From positions 186,001 to 250,000 of the forward strand of contig NZ_FXAK01000004.1 in NCBI RefSeq assembly GCF_900177515.1: a stretch of 64,000 nt of DNA. Direction: 5' to 3'. Shown in pieces: positions 1-9,075 of the stretch (positions are counted from its first letter, which is position 1; each line of letters starts with the position of its first letter). The notes beneath the pieces are model-generated. The model worked only from the letters and a program-made list of their open reading frames with translations, searched no databases and was not told the DNA's origin. The translations under genes were made by a program, and so were the position numbers. Origin of the DNA: Azospirillum oryzae (lineage in GTDB: Bacteria > Pseudomonadota > Alphaproteobacteria > Azospirillales > Azospirillaceae).

Positions 1-605
1 ACCGCCCGGTCGGTGTCCACCCGCACCGCCGCCCAGCGGATCCAGCGCGCCGTTTCGGCGACATAGAGCGCGCAGGCTGCCACCATGCCGCGGGCGAGCG
101 CCTCCATGTCGAGCCCGGCGGAATGGCGGGCCTTGGCGGCGGCGACGTCGCGGCCGATCACCGTGGTGTTGGCGCAGACGAAGCGGTAGCCGCCGCCGCG
201 CCAGGACACCGCCAGGCTGCCGTCGTAGCTGTTGAAGCCGACGATGCGCAACGCGGTGACGTCGCCCGGCCGGACCTCGACGCTGTGGGCGGGCAACACA
301 TATTGGCGGAACAGCCGGCGGCCGTCGTGGGTGAGGTCGGTCGCCACCAGCATGCCGGTGGTGTCGAGCCCGCCAGCGCGCAGGGCGGTGTCGAAGGCAG
401 CGGTGGCGGCCTCGTGCGGCACCAGCTTGTAGCCGTCCTGCCAGCAATGCAGCACCGCTCCGGTATCGGGGCGCACCAGGGCGCGCCAGCCCTCGATCGT
501 CCGTCCGGCGGCACTCATCGGCACCAGCGCGACCGGGAAGAAGGCCGGGGCGGTGTGGTTGGCGGGAACGAAGCCGTAGCGCTCCATCTGCTCGCAAGTG
601 CCCAT
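1..605 (-). CDS. DUF932-type plasmid/phage-associated protein (partial, C-terminus beyond window)
   Basis: An open frame runs on the minus strand from an ATG at 605 to the window edge without a stop. A strong ribosome site (AGGAGG) lies 9 bases before the ATG. The product begins MGTCEQMERYGFVPANHTAP. It contains a LVRPDTGAVLHCWQDGYKLV-type segment and later GFNSYDGSLAVSWRGGGYRFVCANT; this order matches my memory of DUF932 proteins, which are common on plasmids, integrative elements and phages and have no firmly assigned biochemical role. It lies about 100 bases downstream of the ParB-like gene on the same strand, so the two probably form one accessory operon. About 200 residues are visible. 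Family assignment is from recognised motifs, not a search. Confidence 0.75.
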   Translation of the reverse strand, partial: MGTCEQMERYGFVPANHTAPAFFPVALVPMSAAGRTIEGWRALVRPDTGAVLHCWQDGYKLVPHEAATAAFDTALRAGGLDTTGMLVATDLTHDGRRLFRQYVLPAHSVEVRPGDVTALRIVGFNSYDGSLAVSWRGGGYRFVCANTTVIGRDVAAAKARHSAGLDMEALARGMVAACALYVAETARWIRWAAVRVDTDRA

Positions 606-704
606 GGCGAAAGCCTCCTGTGGGAAGTGGGGTGAGGGACGGGGTGCCCGGACGCTCCAGGCACCCCCGCGTCTCGTCGCGTCCTGACTGGCTGACCGGC
701 TTTG

Positions 705-2630
705 TCACTCCGCGGCGATGGCAAGCGGCACCGTGCCGGGGTCCTCACCGGCGGCATCGGCGGGAAGGGCGGTGCCGGGCGGCAGCCAGGACGCCGCCGC
801 CGCGCGCCCTGCTTCCAGGGTGCCGCGGGAGGCCGACACCGCGCCACCCGTGAGGTCGGACCAGTCGGCGGAATCGCCGCCGGCATGCTCCAGACAGCGT
901 CCGACCCGCTCGGCCATCTCTGCCTTGCGCAGCCGGCAGATGGCCTGGGCGAAGCCCGGTGCGATGGCCTGGGCGGCCTCCTCGATCAGCGCCTTGGGCA
1001 GGCGCTCCAGGACGGCCGGACCGGGACGCCAGTCGGCCGCCACCGAGGCGCCGAGTTCGCGCGCCACCTCCAGGCCGATGCCGGCCTCGCCGTGGCCGAG
1101 ATGGCAGCGCCGCGCCACCAGGACGGCGAACAGGCCGGACAGGTCGACCGCCGGATCGCCGAGGGCCGCCCACAACGCCGGCGGATCGGCGGCGTAGTCA
1201 CCCGCCTCCAACCCGAGCCGGCCGGCCCAGTCCGTCCACGCCTCCTCCACCCGCCGCCAGGCCTGGCTGGCGTGGTGCTCGCGCGCCCCAGTGGGAAAGT
1301 GGTGTGCTGCCCCGAACAGGCCGCAGGGTCCGGCCCCAGGGGCCAGCAGGGCGAAGCAGGCCAGCCGCAGCGCCATGGCGGGGACCTCCAGAACGGCCGC
1401 CTGCAGGCTCGCCGTGCGCACCGCGCCCAGCTCCTCGCGTACCGCCGCCGACAGCTTCGGCTCCTCTGGCGTCTCCGCCGCCGCGCCGCCGGCCGGCGGG
1501 TCCTCCCAGGGCGGCACCTTCCAGGGCGGCAGGTCGTCCTCATCCGCCGGGGACGGTTCGGGCTCGCGGCGGCACAACCCCTCCACCCACTGCACCGCTC
1601 CGTCCGGCGCCAGCACCGCCACCACACCGCAGGCGCTGCGGTCATACTCCGGCTCGATGGCATCCAGCCGCTCCTCCAAGAGGGCGCGCTCCGCCGCGGT
1701 GAGGTCCGGGCGCTCCAGCTCCCTCTTAAGGCGGGTGAGGAGCGCCTGCTGCTCCGGCGTCAGGCTCGGCACCGCATGGCTGAAGGCGCCGCGCCAGCTC
1801 CAGGCCTGGGGACCGTCCTGCACCTCGACGAAGGCCCAGCCGTCCCGCCGCCGCTCGGCCTCGTCCTCGAGCGCCGCCCGCTGGCAGGCGAGGAACAGCG
1901 CCGGGTCGTCGACCAGGCCGCCGTCGGCGCCGTCGAACAGGTCGCGGGTCAGCGTGCCGCCGGCCGCGGCGTAGGCGTCCAGCACGCCCGGCAGCGCATG
2001 GCCGGCCGGCAGCCGCGCCCGGCGCAGCGCCTCGCGCACATAGCGGGCGGCGTCCACCGGCGGGCACTCGAGCACGCGCGCCAGCAGCTCCTCCTGGCGG
2101 GCGTGCGAGGCCGACAGGGTCAGCGCCTCGGCGACGGCCAGCGCCACGCGGCCCTCGCGTAAGCCCTCCAGCACGGCGGGACTGAGGGCGGCCAGCGCCA
2201 GCCGCTGGCGGACGTAGCGCACCGGCCGGCCGAAGCGCGCGGCCAGCGCCGCCGGGTCGGCGCCGTCCCCGACCAGCCGGGCGAAGGCCAGCGCCTCGTC
2301 GGCGGCGCAAGGGGCGACGCGCTGCAGGTTCTCCGCCAGGCTGAGTTCGCGCGCCTCGGCCTCGCCGGCGCGGCGGCGCACCGCGGCGAGCCGGGTGGTG
2401 TCGGGCCATTTGCCCTCGGCGACCAGCGCGCGGGCGGCCAGGGTGCGCCGGGCGCCGGCGACGACCGCAAAGCCGTCGCCGTCGGGTGCTCGGGTGACGA
2501 CGATCGGCTGCAACTGGCCATGCACCAGGAGCGAGGCCTTCAGCTCCTCCAGGCCGGCGCTGCGGTGGGAGGTGCGCATGTTGGTCTCGGCCAGCCGCAG
2601 CCGGCCAAGCGGAATGGCGATGGTTTTCAT
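705..2630 (-). CDS. ParB/RepB/Spo0J-family partition-like protein
   Basis: The 641-residue product starts MKTIAIPLGRLRLAETNMR. It has the ParB N-terminal nuclease/CTPase-type domain at about residues 5-110 (LLVHGQLQPIVVTR, then a GARRTLAARAL stretch where canonical ParB has a GERRWRAA box, then LSLAENLQR). A helix-turn-helix-like segment follows (PAALAARFGRPVRYVRQRLALAAL, about 145-170). It is about twice the length of a segregation ParB; the C-terminal half is acidic and low in recognisable motifs. Long ParB-like proteins of this kind are typical of plasmids and integrative elements and may act as regulators or nucleases instead of true centromere-binding proteins. No ParA gene is visible next to it. 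It is probably co-transcribed with the downstream DUF932 gene. Confidence 0.85.
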   Translation of the reverse strand: MKTIAIPLGRLRLAETNMRTSHRSAGLEELKASLLVHGQLQPIVVTRAPDGDGFAVVAGARRTLAARALVAEGKWPDTTRLAAVRRRAGEAEARELSLAENLQRVAPCAADEALAFARLVGDGADPAALAARFGRPVRYVRQRLALAALSPAVLEGLREGRVALAVAEALTLSASHARQEELLARVLECPPVDAARYVREALRRARLPAGHALPGVLDAYAAAGGTLTRDLFDGADGGLVDDPALFLACQRAALEDEAERRRDGWAFVEVQDGPQAWSWRGAFSHAVPSLTPEQQALLTRLKRELERPDLTAAERALLEERLDAIEPEYDRSACGVVAVLAPDGAVQWVEGLCRREPEPSPADEDDLPPWKVPPWEDPPAGGAAAETPEEPKLSAAVREELGAVRTASLQAAVLEVPAMALRLACFALLAPGAGPCGLFGAAHHFPTGAREHHASQAWRRVEEAWTDWAGRLGLEAGDYAADPPALWAALGDPAVDLSGLFAVLVARRCHLGHGEAGIGLEVARELGASVAADWRPGPAVLERLPKALIEEAAQAIAPGFAQAICRLRKAEMAERVGRCLEHAGGDSADWSDLTGGAVSASRGTLEAGRAAAASWLPPGTALPADAAGEDPGTVPLAIAAE

Positions 2631-2937
2631 CGGATCGAATCCTCGGATGTGGGCACGCGGCAGGACGACCCCGCCGGCGCGCCGGGGATGGGGAAAGGCT
2701 CAAGGCGCGCAAGGCGGCCTATGCGGCGGCCGGCGATGTGTCAGACGGCCGTTCGGTGATCGGGGGGATGTGCATGGTCGGGATCCTCCGGTTCGCCTGC
2801 GTCCGTGCAGGCCGTCCCAATCCCTCTGGTGTCCTGACTGGCGTCTTCTCCCCTGGCGGGATCGTGCGAGCGGATGCCAAAGCCGGCTGGACCGCCGTGC
2901 AGGCAGCCGCAAGCCGATGGCTGCACCGTCCCGGCCA
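2631..2937. other. Intergenic region upstream of the ParB-like gene
   Basis: This is about 300 bases between the small unknown gene and the ParB-like gene, both read leftward. The only candidate coding signal is an 18-codon minus-strand frame from an ATG at 2775 to a TAG at 2719-2721, preceded by GGAGGATCCCGACC, a good ribosome site. It could be a leader peptide or chance. No clear terminator or promoter was identified. Confidence 0.3.
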
Positions 2938-3297
2938 TCATCGCTGGCCGGTGAGGCGCCGGGCGTCGTCAAGGGCGCCCCAGACGAGGCGGTGAACGAT
3001 GCCGGCTCCCGGTTCGGGCGGGTGGAACAGGCTGGCGTCGGTGTGATCGAGGGCGGACCACAGCACATGCAGCCGCACCAGCAGCCCCGCGACACTGTGC
3101 GCGGGCTGACCGGCAACGCACTCCTCCAGGTCGGTCAAGGCTTCGGTGAGGCGGTCCAGCGGTTCGTCCGCGATGGGCTGGGTGCGGCACAGCACCCGGT
3201 AGGTGTCGAGCAGGACGCGGTGCTCCGCGCCCAGGTGGCGCAGCATGCGATCGTCGTCGATGTCCGGAATGGGCGGGTTCGGGGCGGTGTCGGGCAT
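2938..3297 (-). CDS. Small hypothetical protein
   Basis: A 119-residue product begins MPDTAPNPPIPDIDDDRMLR. I chose the ATG at 3297 because GGAGGAG lies just upstream, and because an upstream in-frame extension (to 3402) reads as low-complexity non-coding sequence. The protein is helical and acidic/leucine-rich (HLGAEHRVLLDTYRVLCR; LTEALTDLEECVAGQPAH; LVRLHVLWSALDHTDASLFH), with no signal peptide or membrane segment. It lies in the same direction as the ParB-like and DUF932 genes and may belong to the same accessory module. No family is recognised and no function is proposed. Confidence 0.6.
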   Translation of the reverse strand: MPDTAPNPPIPDIDDDRMLRHLGAEHRVLLDTYRVLCRTQPIADEPLDRLTEALTDLEECVAGQPAHSVAGLLVRLHVLWSALDHTDASLFHPPEPGAGIVHRLVWGALDDARRLTGQR

Positions 3298-3625
3298 GGC
3301 CGGGGCTCCTCCGGGGGGATGGACGGTTAAGGATCCGGCCTCTGCCGGTCCGGATGCCCGCTTGGCCCATGCGTCCTGACTGCCGGACCTGTCGCATGCC
3401 ATCGGTCTCGCGGTCCGAAAGTCCCAGCTCGGAGGGGATGGCCACGCACTCTGGATGCCGACGCGCTCCGGATACGGCCGACCGATGACGACCTCACGGC
3501 ACAGGCACGGGGAACGACACGCTCTTCGGAAGCCGGACGGTCTGGCTGCGATTGGACTGCACCAAGGTCGTGCGGACCGTCATGGATCATCTTCTGCGCA
3601 TATCCCGCCATACGGGGGGGCATCA
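3298..3625. other. Divergent intergenic region before the relaxase (possible oriT)
   Basis: About 330 bases separate the leftward small gene from the rightward relaxase gene. Transfer origins often lie beside relaxase genes. The motif TATCCCGCC at 3601-3609 resembles the TATCCTGC nick core of the RP4/VirD2 class, but one match of this length can occur by chance. No strong inverted repeat was found near it. Confidence 0.2.
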
Positions 3626-4681
3626 ATGACCGGAACCCCAGCTCCAAAGCCGAGGACGCCCGCACGCGGCGCATTCGGAGAGGAACCGGGGTCATTGGAT
3701 GGTGGGGTTGGACAAGGCTCCGGCGGAAGGCTAGGTGATGCACCCGGCAGCATCGGCCAGGGCCACTCTTCGCGGGCACAGACCATGAGCGACGACGATG
3801 TCTGGCGGCTTCCGCCAACCCAGCACGGCCGCGACATCCGGCTCGGGCGGGATCGCGCCCCGCCGTCCCTGCCTTCCGGCGCCAAGGCCCGGCCTGGAGG
3901 GGGCGCGACCAAAACGCCGGAAGCGGTGGTTAAGCTGACCGGCCGCGCCCGCGGCGTTGCCGGCCATCTGCTCGCCCAGTTCGACTACATCACCCGCAAC
4001 GGCACCCTCCCCGCCGAAACCCATGACGGCGAGCGCATCACCGAACGCGCACGGCTGCTCGCCCTCCACGACGACTGGCTGCTGGCCAACGCCGTGGACG
4101 GCCGGGGCCGGGATGCGGCGAACGCCGCTCAGAGCGTCGCCCTGACGCTGTCGATGCCGCCCGGCACCCCGCCCGACCGGGTCGAGGCCGCGGCCCGCCG
4201 GTGGGCGCACGACACCTTCGCCGGCACCCATGACTGGGTCATGGTCCGCCACGACGACACAGAGCACCCGCACGTCCACATCGCGGTCCGCGCGGTCGGT
4301 GCAGACGGCCGGCGGCTGGCGCCCGGTCCCGCCGACCTCCAGCGCTGGCGCGAGCGGTTCGCGCGTGAACTGCGGCGCCTCGGCGTGGAAGCCGAGGCCA
4401 CACCCCGCGTCGCCCGCGGCCGGCTGCGCCACGCCAATCCCCCGACCGCCCATGAGGCGCGTCAGCACGATGCAGAACCACACGCAGCCGATACCGGCGC
4501 CAACGCACCGCTGGCCGAGGAGAGCCGTGATCGTGGAGGGCAGCGGGGGCTCGCCACCGTCCCGCGAAACACGCAAGACGGTGAGCGTGGATCTGTGCCC
4601 CGCTTTCCCACCCCGTCTGGTGACACGCACAGGCTGGGTGGCCCCGAGCCCACCCGGTCCCGTCCACGGGGCCGGGGTTGA
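3626..4681 (+). CDS. Relaxase / mobilization nuclease (VirD2/MobA-like)
   Basis: The 351-residue product would nick at oriT and lead the transferred strand during conjugation. Residues from about 105 on read AVVKLTGRARGVAGHLLAQF then DYITRNGTLPAETHDGERI, the N-terminal pattern of VirD2/TraA-like relaxases. At about 210 a HDTFAGTHDWVMVRH segment is followed by HPHVHIAV, the metal-binding histidine motif (HxH) of relaxases. The C-terminus is short and low-complexity (ends about 100 residues after the motif), so there is no primase or helicase domain; it may be truncated. I chose the ATG at 3626 for the G-rich ribosome site before it. An ATG at 3785 (MSDDDVWRLPP) is a serious alternative and gives 298 residues. 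No coupling protein or type IV secretion genes are in the window. Confidence 0.75.
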   Translation: MTGTPAPKPRTPARGAFGEEPGSLDGGVGQGSGGRLGDAPGSIGQGHSSRAQTMSDDDVWRLPPTQHGRDIRLGRDRAPPSLPSGAKARPGGGATKTPEAVVKLTGRARGVAGHLLAQFDYITRNGTLPAETHDGERITERARLLALHDDWLLANAVDGRGRDAANAAQSVALTLSMPPGTPPDRVEAAARRWAHDTFAGTHDWVMVRHDDTEHPHVHIAVRAVGADGRRLAPGPADLQRWRERFARELRRLGVEAEATPRVARGRLRHANPPTAHEARQHDAEPHAADTGANAPLAEESRDRGGQRGLATVPRNTQDGERGSVPRFPTPSGDTHRLGGPEPTRSRPRGRG

Positions 4682-4709
4682 CCCTGGGGTTGGCGCCGCA
4701 AGCCTGATC

Positions 4710-4893
4710 CGCCGTTTCGACGTCACCCACCTGCGGCTCCACCGTCTTCGACCAGATGTTGGCGAAGATCGCCAACCACTGGCGCCGCGACGAGGGGGAG
4801 GCGCTGATGACGGGCGCCGGGCTGGAAGACGTGCGGCTCGCCTGGGTCGACGAGATCTCCTGGGCGGCGATCGGCCGGAGGCCGCGGGGATAA
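4710..4893 (+). pseudogene. C-terminal remnant of a possible SAM-dependent methyltransferase
   Basis: A reading frame ending in TAA at 4891-4893 gives VFDQMLAKIANHWRRDEGEA and then GLEDVRLAWVDEISWAAIGR. This resembles the C-terminal helix and strand (the ..WAAIGRKP ending) of methyltransferases that accompany glycosyltransferases. There is no start codon and no SAM-binding domain upstream, so it is a decayed fragment. It may mark the breakpoint between the plasmid-maintenance block and the glycan locus. Assignment is weak; the rest of 4682-5021 holds nothing I recognise. Confidence 0.3.
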
Positions 4894-5021
4894 GGTCCCG
4901 GAAGCCGCGGGGGCTAGATCAAAGACGTGAGAGAGGCAGCCCTTTATTGCTGACGGCCGGGGTCTTGGGTTAAGAAGCCGCGGTTCCGTGCGACAATCGA
5001 TCCGCGCCGCCGGTCATTTGC

Positions 5022-6581
5022 ATGGCCGGCGTTTGGGGCCAAGCGTTGGGGGTTGCCATTTCCGAGTTCTCGCCGGCCTTCGTCCAGGCCTACAACACCG
5101 GTGCGGCGCTGTTCCAGGCCGGCCGCTTCGACGAGGCGGCCACCATCTACCGCCGCCTGATCGACGAAAGCCCGGACATCGCGGCGGCGCATGCCGCCAA
5201 CCTCCATGGCGCCCTGGGCCTGTGCCTGCGCGCCGCCGGCCGGCCGGACGAGGCGATGGAGCCGCTGCGCCAAGCGCTGCGGCTGAAGCCCGATTATCCG
5301 GACGTGCTGAACGCGCTGGGCGGCATCCTGCTCGACCGCCGCCACATCGAGCATGCGCTGATCGCCTTCCGCGAACTGGTGAAGCTGAGGCCCGACTATC
5401 CGGGCGCGCTGCTGACGCTGGGCAACCTGTTCATGTTCACCAGCGACGGGGAGAGGGCGCGCGCCGTCTACCGGCTGGCGCTGGTCGTCGAACCGGACGC
5501 GGCCGTCAACTACAACAATTTGGGTGCGGTCAGCCTCAGCCTCGGCCATCTGGCGGAGGCGGCGCTGAACTACCGCCGCGCGCTCGCCATCGATGTCGGC
5601 AAGCCGGAATACCGCAAGAATCTCGGCACCTGCCTGCTGATGGCCGGCGACTACGCCAACGGCACCGTCGCCTATGAGGGCCGGCTGGAGCAGGGGGTCT
5701 GGCGCAAGCGCAACATGCCGGGCGTCCTGTGGCAGGGCCAGCCGCTGGCGGGCAAGACCCTGCTGGTGCATTTCGAGCAGGGGCTGGGCGATTCCTTCCA
5801 GTACATCCGCTATGCCGGCGTGCTGAAGCGCATGGGCGCGCGGGTGCTCTACGAATGCCAGCCGGCGCTGAAGCGCGTGCTGTCGACCGCCCCCGACCTG
5901 GACGGGCTGTTCGCCTTCGGCGAGCCGCTGCCGCCCTACGACTATCAAATCTCGCTGATGAGCCTGATGCACCGGCTGGGCACCACGCCGGACAACGTTC
6001 CCGGCGGCGTGCCCTATATCCGGGCCGAATCGCAGTTGGAGGCCGGCTGGGCGGAGCGGCTGGACCGGCTGGAGGGCGGCAGCCGCCCGGCCTTGCGCAT
6101 CGGCATCAACTGGCACGGCAACGAGACCGGCAAGTCGATCCCGCTGGAGTGTTTCGAGGCGATGGGCCGGTTGCCCGGCATCCGGCTCTACAGCCTGCAG
6201 AAGGTGTCGGGCCTCGACCATCTGGAGCGGCTGCGCGACCGGGTGGCGGTGACGGAGCTGGGGGCCGATTTCGACGCCGGGCCGGACGCCTTCCTCGACA
6301 CCGCGGCGGTGATGGCCAACCTGGACCTGATCGTCACCTGCGACACCTCGGTCTGCCATCTGGCCGGCGCCATGGGGCGGCCGACCTGGGTGGTGCTGAA
6401 ATGGTTCGCCGACTGGCGCTGGATGCGCGACCGGCTCGACAGCCCCTGGTACCCGACCATGCGCCTGTTCCGCCAGGCCAGCCCCAACGACTGGGCCGAG
6501 GTGATGGCCAGGGTAACGGCCGAAGTGGCGGCCCGGATAACGCCCCAGATGGCGGTCAAGACCGGGGAGGCACGGCGATGA
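5022..6581 (+). CDS. TPR-repeat protein with GT9/ADP-heptose-transferase-like glycosyltransferase domain
   Basis: The 519-residue product has tetratricopeptide repeats at about residues 15-215 (FQAGRFDEAATIYRRLI; AAGRPDEAMEPLRQALRLKP; LGHLAEAALNYRRALAID). A GT-B glycosyltransferase domain follows: LLVHFEQGLGDSFQYIRYAG near 245, RIGINWHGNETGKSIPLECF near 360, and LIVTCDTSVCHLAGAMGRPT near 430, where the ..DT..xHLAGAMG.P.W.L box matches the GT9-like C-terminal signature. TPR arms usually bind protein partners or acceptor proteins. The stop overlaps the start of the next TPR-glycosyltransferase (ATGA), showing a translationally coupled pair. Its donor and acceptor cannot be read from sequence. 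The ATG at 5022 has no obvious ribosome site, so the start is less certain than the rest. Confidence 0.85.
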   Translation: MAGVWGQALGVAISEFSPAFVQAYNTGAALFQAGRFDEAATIYRRLIDESPDIAAAHAANLHGALGLCLRAAGRPDEAMEPLRQALRLKPDYPDVLNALGGILLDRRHIEHALIAFRELVKLRPDYPGALLTLGNLFMFTSDGERARAVYRLALVVEPDAAVNYNNLGAVSLSLGHLAEAALNYRRALAIDVGKPEYRKNLGTCLLMAGDYANGTVAYEGRLEQGVWRKRNMPGVLWQGQPLAGKTLLVHFEQGLGDSFQYIRYAGVLKRMGARVLYECQPALKRVLSTAPDLDGLFAFGEPLPPYDYQISLMSLMHRLGTTPDNVPGGVPYIRAESQLEAGWAERLDRLEGGSRPALRIGINWHGNETGKSIPLECFEAMGRLPGIRLYSLQKVSGLDHLERLRDRVAVTELGADFDAGPDAFLDTAAVMANLDLIVTCDTSVCHLAGAMGRPTWVVLKWFADWRWMRDRLDSPWYPTMRLFRQASPNDWAEVMARVTAEVAARITPQMAVKTGEARR

Positions 6582-8566
6582 CGCTGAACGAAGCGCTGCG
6601 GCTGGCGCTGGACCATTTCCGGGCCGGCCGCGCGGCCGAGGCGGAGCAGCTGTGCCGGGCGATCTTGAACGCCGTTCCCGGCCAGGGCGAGGTGACCCAG
6701 CTGCTGGGCACGGTGGTGATGATGCAGAACCGCCCGCAGGAGGCGGAGACCATCCTGCGCCAGTCGATCGCCGCCCGGCCCGACCTGCCCGACAGCCACG
6801 GCAATCTCGGCACCGTGCTGCAGTCGCTGGGCCGCATGGGCGAGGCATTGGCCGCGCACGACCGCTGCGTCCAGCTGACGCCCGCCACGCCGGAAGGCTA
6901 CGTCAACCGCGGTTCGACCCGATTGGCGCTCGGCGACCGCAACGGTGCGGCGACCGACTTCGCCCGCGCGCTGCGGCTGCGGCCGATCGACACGCTCGCC
7001 GCCACCAATCTCGGCGTGGCGCTGCGCGAGGGGCAGCGGATGGCCGAGGCGCTCCGCGCCCTGACCCGGGCGCTGGTCGTCGAGCCCGGCAACGGCGAAG
7101 CGATGCTCGGCTACGCCCACGCCCTGCGCGAGCTGGGCCGCCTGGGCGAGGCCGAGACCGCCTATGCCCGGGCGGTGATGCTGACGCCGGCCAAGACCGA
7201 AGCGCTGTGCTACCACCTCTACCTCAAGCAGACGCTGTGCGCCTGGGACGAGTACGACGGCTTGTGCGCGCGGGTGACGGAGACCATCGACCGCGACGCC
7301 GGCGTCGTCATCCCGCTGGCCACCCTGTCGATCGACACCACGCCGGCCCAGCAGGACCGCTCCGCCCGCCTCTTTTACGACCGGCTGGTCAAGCGCGCCT
7401 CCTCCCCGCCGATGCCGGCGCGGCCCGAAGGCCGACCCGGCGGGCGCTTGCGCATCGCCTATGTCTCGGCAGATTTCCACGAGCACGCCACCGCCTATCT
7501 GGCGGCCGAGCTGTTCGAGCTGCACGACCGCGACCGCTTCGAGGTGCTGGCCTATTCCTACGGCCCCGACGACGGCAGCGCGATGCGCCAGCGGCTGGTG
7601 AAGGCTTTCGACCGCTTCCGCGACATCCGCAGCGTGCCGCTGGATGCCGTCGCCCGCTGCATGGCCGACGACGGCGTCGATATCATGATCGACCTGAAGG
7701 GCTATACCAAGCAGACCAGGCTCGACCTGCTGTCGCGCCGGCTGGCGCCGGTCGAGGTCAGTTACCTGGGCTATCCCGGCACCATCGGCTGTCCGCACAT
7801 GGACTATGTGATCGGCGACCGCTTCGTCACCCCGCCGGAGCACCAGCCCTTCTATGCCGAGCGGCTGGCGATCCTGCCCGACGCCTACCAGATCAACGAC
7901 CGCCGCCGCCCGCTTCCCGACAAGGTGCCGTCGCGCGGCGACTGCGGCCTGCCGGAGGACGGCGTCGTCTTTGCCGCCTTCAACACCGCCTACAAGATCA
8001 GCCCGGCCATGTTCGCCCTGTGGATGCGCATCCTGAAGCGCGTGCCGGGATCGGTGCTGTGGCTGTTCGAGGCCAACCCGCTGGCGGCCGGCAACCTGAA
8101 GGCCGCGGCATCGGCCCAGGGCGTCGACCCGGCCCGGCTGGTCTTCGCCCCGCCCCGCCCGCTGTCCGACCACATCGCCCGCTACCGCGTCGCCGACCTG
8201 GCGCTCGACACCCTGCCCTACACCGGCCACACCACCACCAGCGACGCGCTGTGGGCCGGCTGTCCGGTGGTGACCTGCCTGGGCGGAACCTTCGCGTCCA
8301 GGGTGGCGGCGAGCCTGCTGAGTGCGGCCGGCCTGCCCGACACCATCACCCGCTCGCTGGCCGAGTATGAGGATCTGGCGGTGGCGCTCGCCGGCGATCC
8401 GGAGCGGCGCGCGGGCTTGCGCAAGCGGCTGGAGGAGGGGCGGATGACGGCGCCGCTGTTCGACAGCCACCGCTTCACCCGCAACCTGGAACGCGCCTAT
8501 CGGGTCATGTGGTCGCTGCACAAGGCCGGCAAGCCGCCGCAGGGATTCATCCTGCCGGCAAGCTAA
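6578..8566 (+). CDS. TPR-repeat O-GlcNAc-transferase-like (SPINDLY/GT41) protein
   Basis: The 662-residue product starts MTLNEALRLALDHFRAGRAA. I chose the ATG at 6578 because it overlaps the previous stop (ATGA) and follows GGGGAGG; the longer upstream frame is a shadow of the previous gene. TPR repeats fill about residues 5-225. The GT41-like catalytic region follows: LRIAYVSADFHEHATAYLAA (about 290), DIMIDLKGYT (about 366), VSYLGYPGTIGCPHMDYVIG (about 390), AAFNTAYKISP (about 466) and DTLPYTGHTTTSDALWAGCP (about 546). Eukaryotic relatives (OGT, SPY) put GlcNAc or fucose on Ser/Thr. In bacteria such enzymes have been linked to protein or flagellin glycosylation. Given the Thr-rich giant protein and GDP-fucose genes in this window, a SPY-like O-fucosyl or O-GlcNAc role is plausible but inferred. 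Confidence 0.88.
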   Translation: MTLNEALRLALDHFRAGRAAEAEQLCRAILNAVPGQGEVTQLLGTVVMMQNRPQEAETILRQSIAARPDLPDSHGNLGTVLQSLGRMGEALAAHDRCVQLTPATPEGYVNRGSTRLALGDRNGAATDFARALRLRPIDTLAATNLGVALREGQRMAEALRALTRALVVEPGNGEAMLGYAHALRELGRLGEAETAYARAVMLTPAKTEALCYHLYLKQTLCAWDEYDGLCARVTETIDRDAGVVIPLATLSIDTTPAQQDRSARLFYDRLVKRASSPPMPARPEGRPGGRLRIAYVSADFHEHATAYLAAELFELHDRDRFEVLAYSYGPDDGSAMRQRLVKAFDRFRDIRSVPLDAVARCMADDGVDIMIDLKGYTKQTRLDLLSRRLAPVEVSYLGYPGTIGCPHMDYVIGDRFVTPPEHQPFYAERLAILPDAYQINDRRRPLPDKVPSRGDCGLPEDGVVFAAFNTAYKISPAMFALWMRILKRVPGSVLWLFEANPLAAGNLKAAASAQGVDPARLVFAPPRPLSDHIARYRVADLALDTLPYTGHTTTSDALWAGCPVVTCLGGTFASRVAASLLSAAGLPDTITRSLAEYEDLAVALAGDPERRAGLRKRLEEGRMTAPLFDSHRFTRNLERAYRVMWSLHKAGKPPQGFILPAS

Positions 8567-8639
8567 GAGGCGATTTCCAGAACCCTCATCCGATGATCAC
8601 CCGTCCAGAAACCCGCTGATCTTCTGTCGGTTTCCTGTG

Positions 8640-8850
8640 CCTTTGGCACAGAGAGGCGGGCATGGGACCGACTGTTGCGGACTTGGTGGCGGGGATCATC
8701 GACCAGATTGAGGATCGGCCTGTCGGCGTTGGTCGTCCACCGCTTCCCACCACAGAGGTCGTTGCAACACTTCACTTCTTCCTGCGTGAAGGCGTCCAAT
8801 GGCGCGAACTCCGATGCGCTCCAGCATTCTCTCTCAGGAGGCCCATACGT
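8640..8850 (+). pseudogene. N-terminal fragment of an IS5-type transposase
   Basis: From the ATG at 8662 the frame reads MGPTVADLVAGIIDQIEDRP and continues PLPTTEVVATLHFFLREGVQWREL, typical of the N-terminal domain of one IS5-family transposase group. After about 52 residues the frame loses this similarity and meets the antisense remnant of another IS. No DDE domain follows. It is a dead remnant. Confidence 0.6.
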
Positions 8851-9075
8851 GCAGATAACCATGCACTGTGCTGCGCGGTGGCAGGTCCTTGGGTAGGTGA
8901 CGCCATTGGCAGCCCGTCTCCAGAATACAGCACGTCGTTCAGCATCGCCCGAAGATCGACGCTGCGGTGCCGGCTACCGCGCCGAGCCGGGGGGATCAGC
9001 GGCTCGATGATCCGCCACTCCCATCGCTCAGGTCACTCGGGTAGCGCAGCCCGCTGAGATCATGACGCTCGCGTT
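8850..9075 (-). pseudogene. N-terminal fragment of a second IS5-type transposase
   Basis: On the minus strand the translation reads WRIIEPLIPPARRGSRHRSV then DLRAMLNDVLY, a one-base frameshift, and then LETGCQWRHLPKDLPPRSTV HGYLHVW in the next frame. This is the familiar start of an IS5-type transposase with the QWRHLP box. The fragment ends at a TGA and abuts the plus-strand remnant of the first element, so this is a site where two ISs have collided and decayed. Confidence 0.65.

Noticed and set aside
5729..6577. Long upstream extension of the TPR-GT41 gene at 6578
   Set aside because: It lies in a different frame over the previous TPR-GT gene and gives Arg/Pro-rich low-complexity sequence; the ATGA overlap and ribosome site support 6578.
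6188..8521. A 777-codon minus-strand frame
   Set aside because: It is antisense to the TPR-GT41 gene, rich in Gln/Arg/Gly without motifs; typical shadow in GC-rich DNA.
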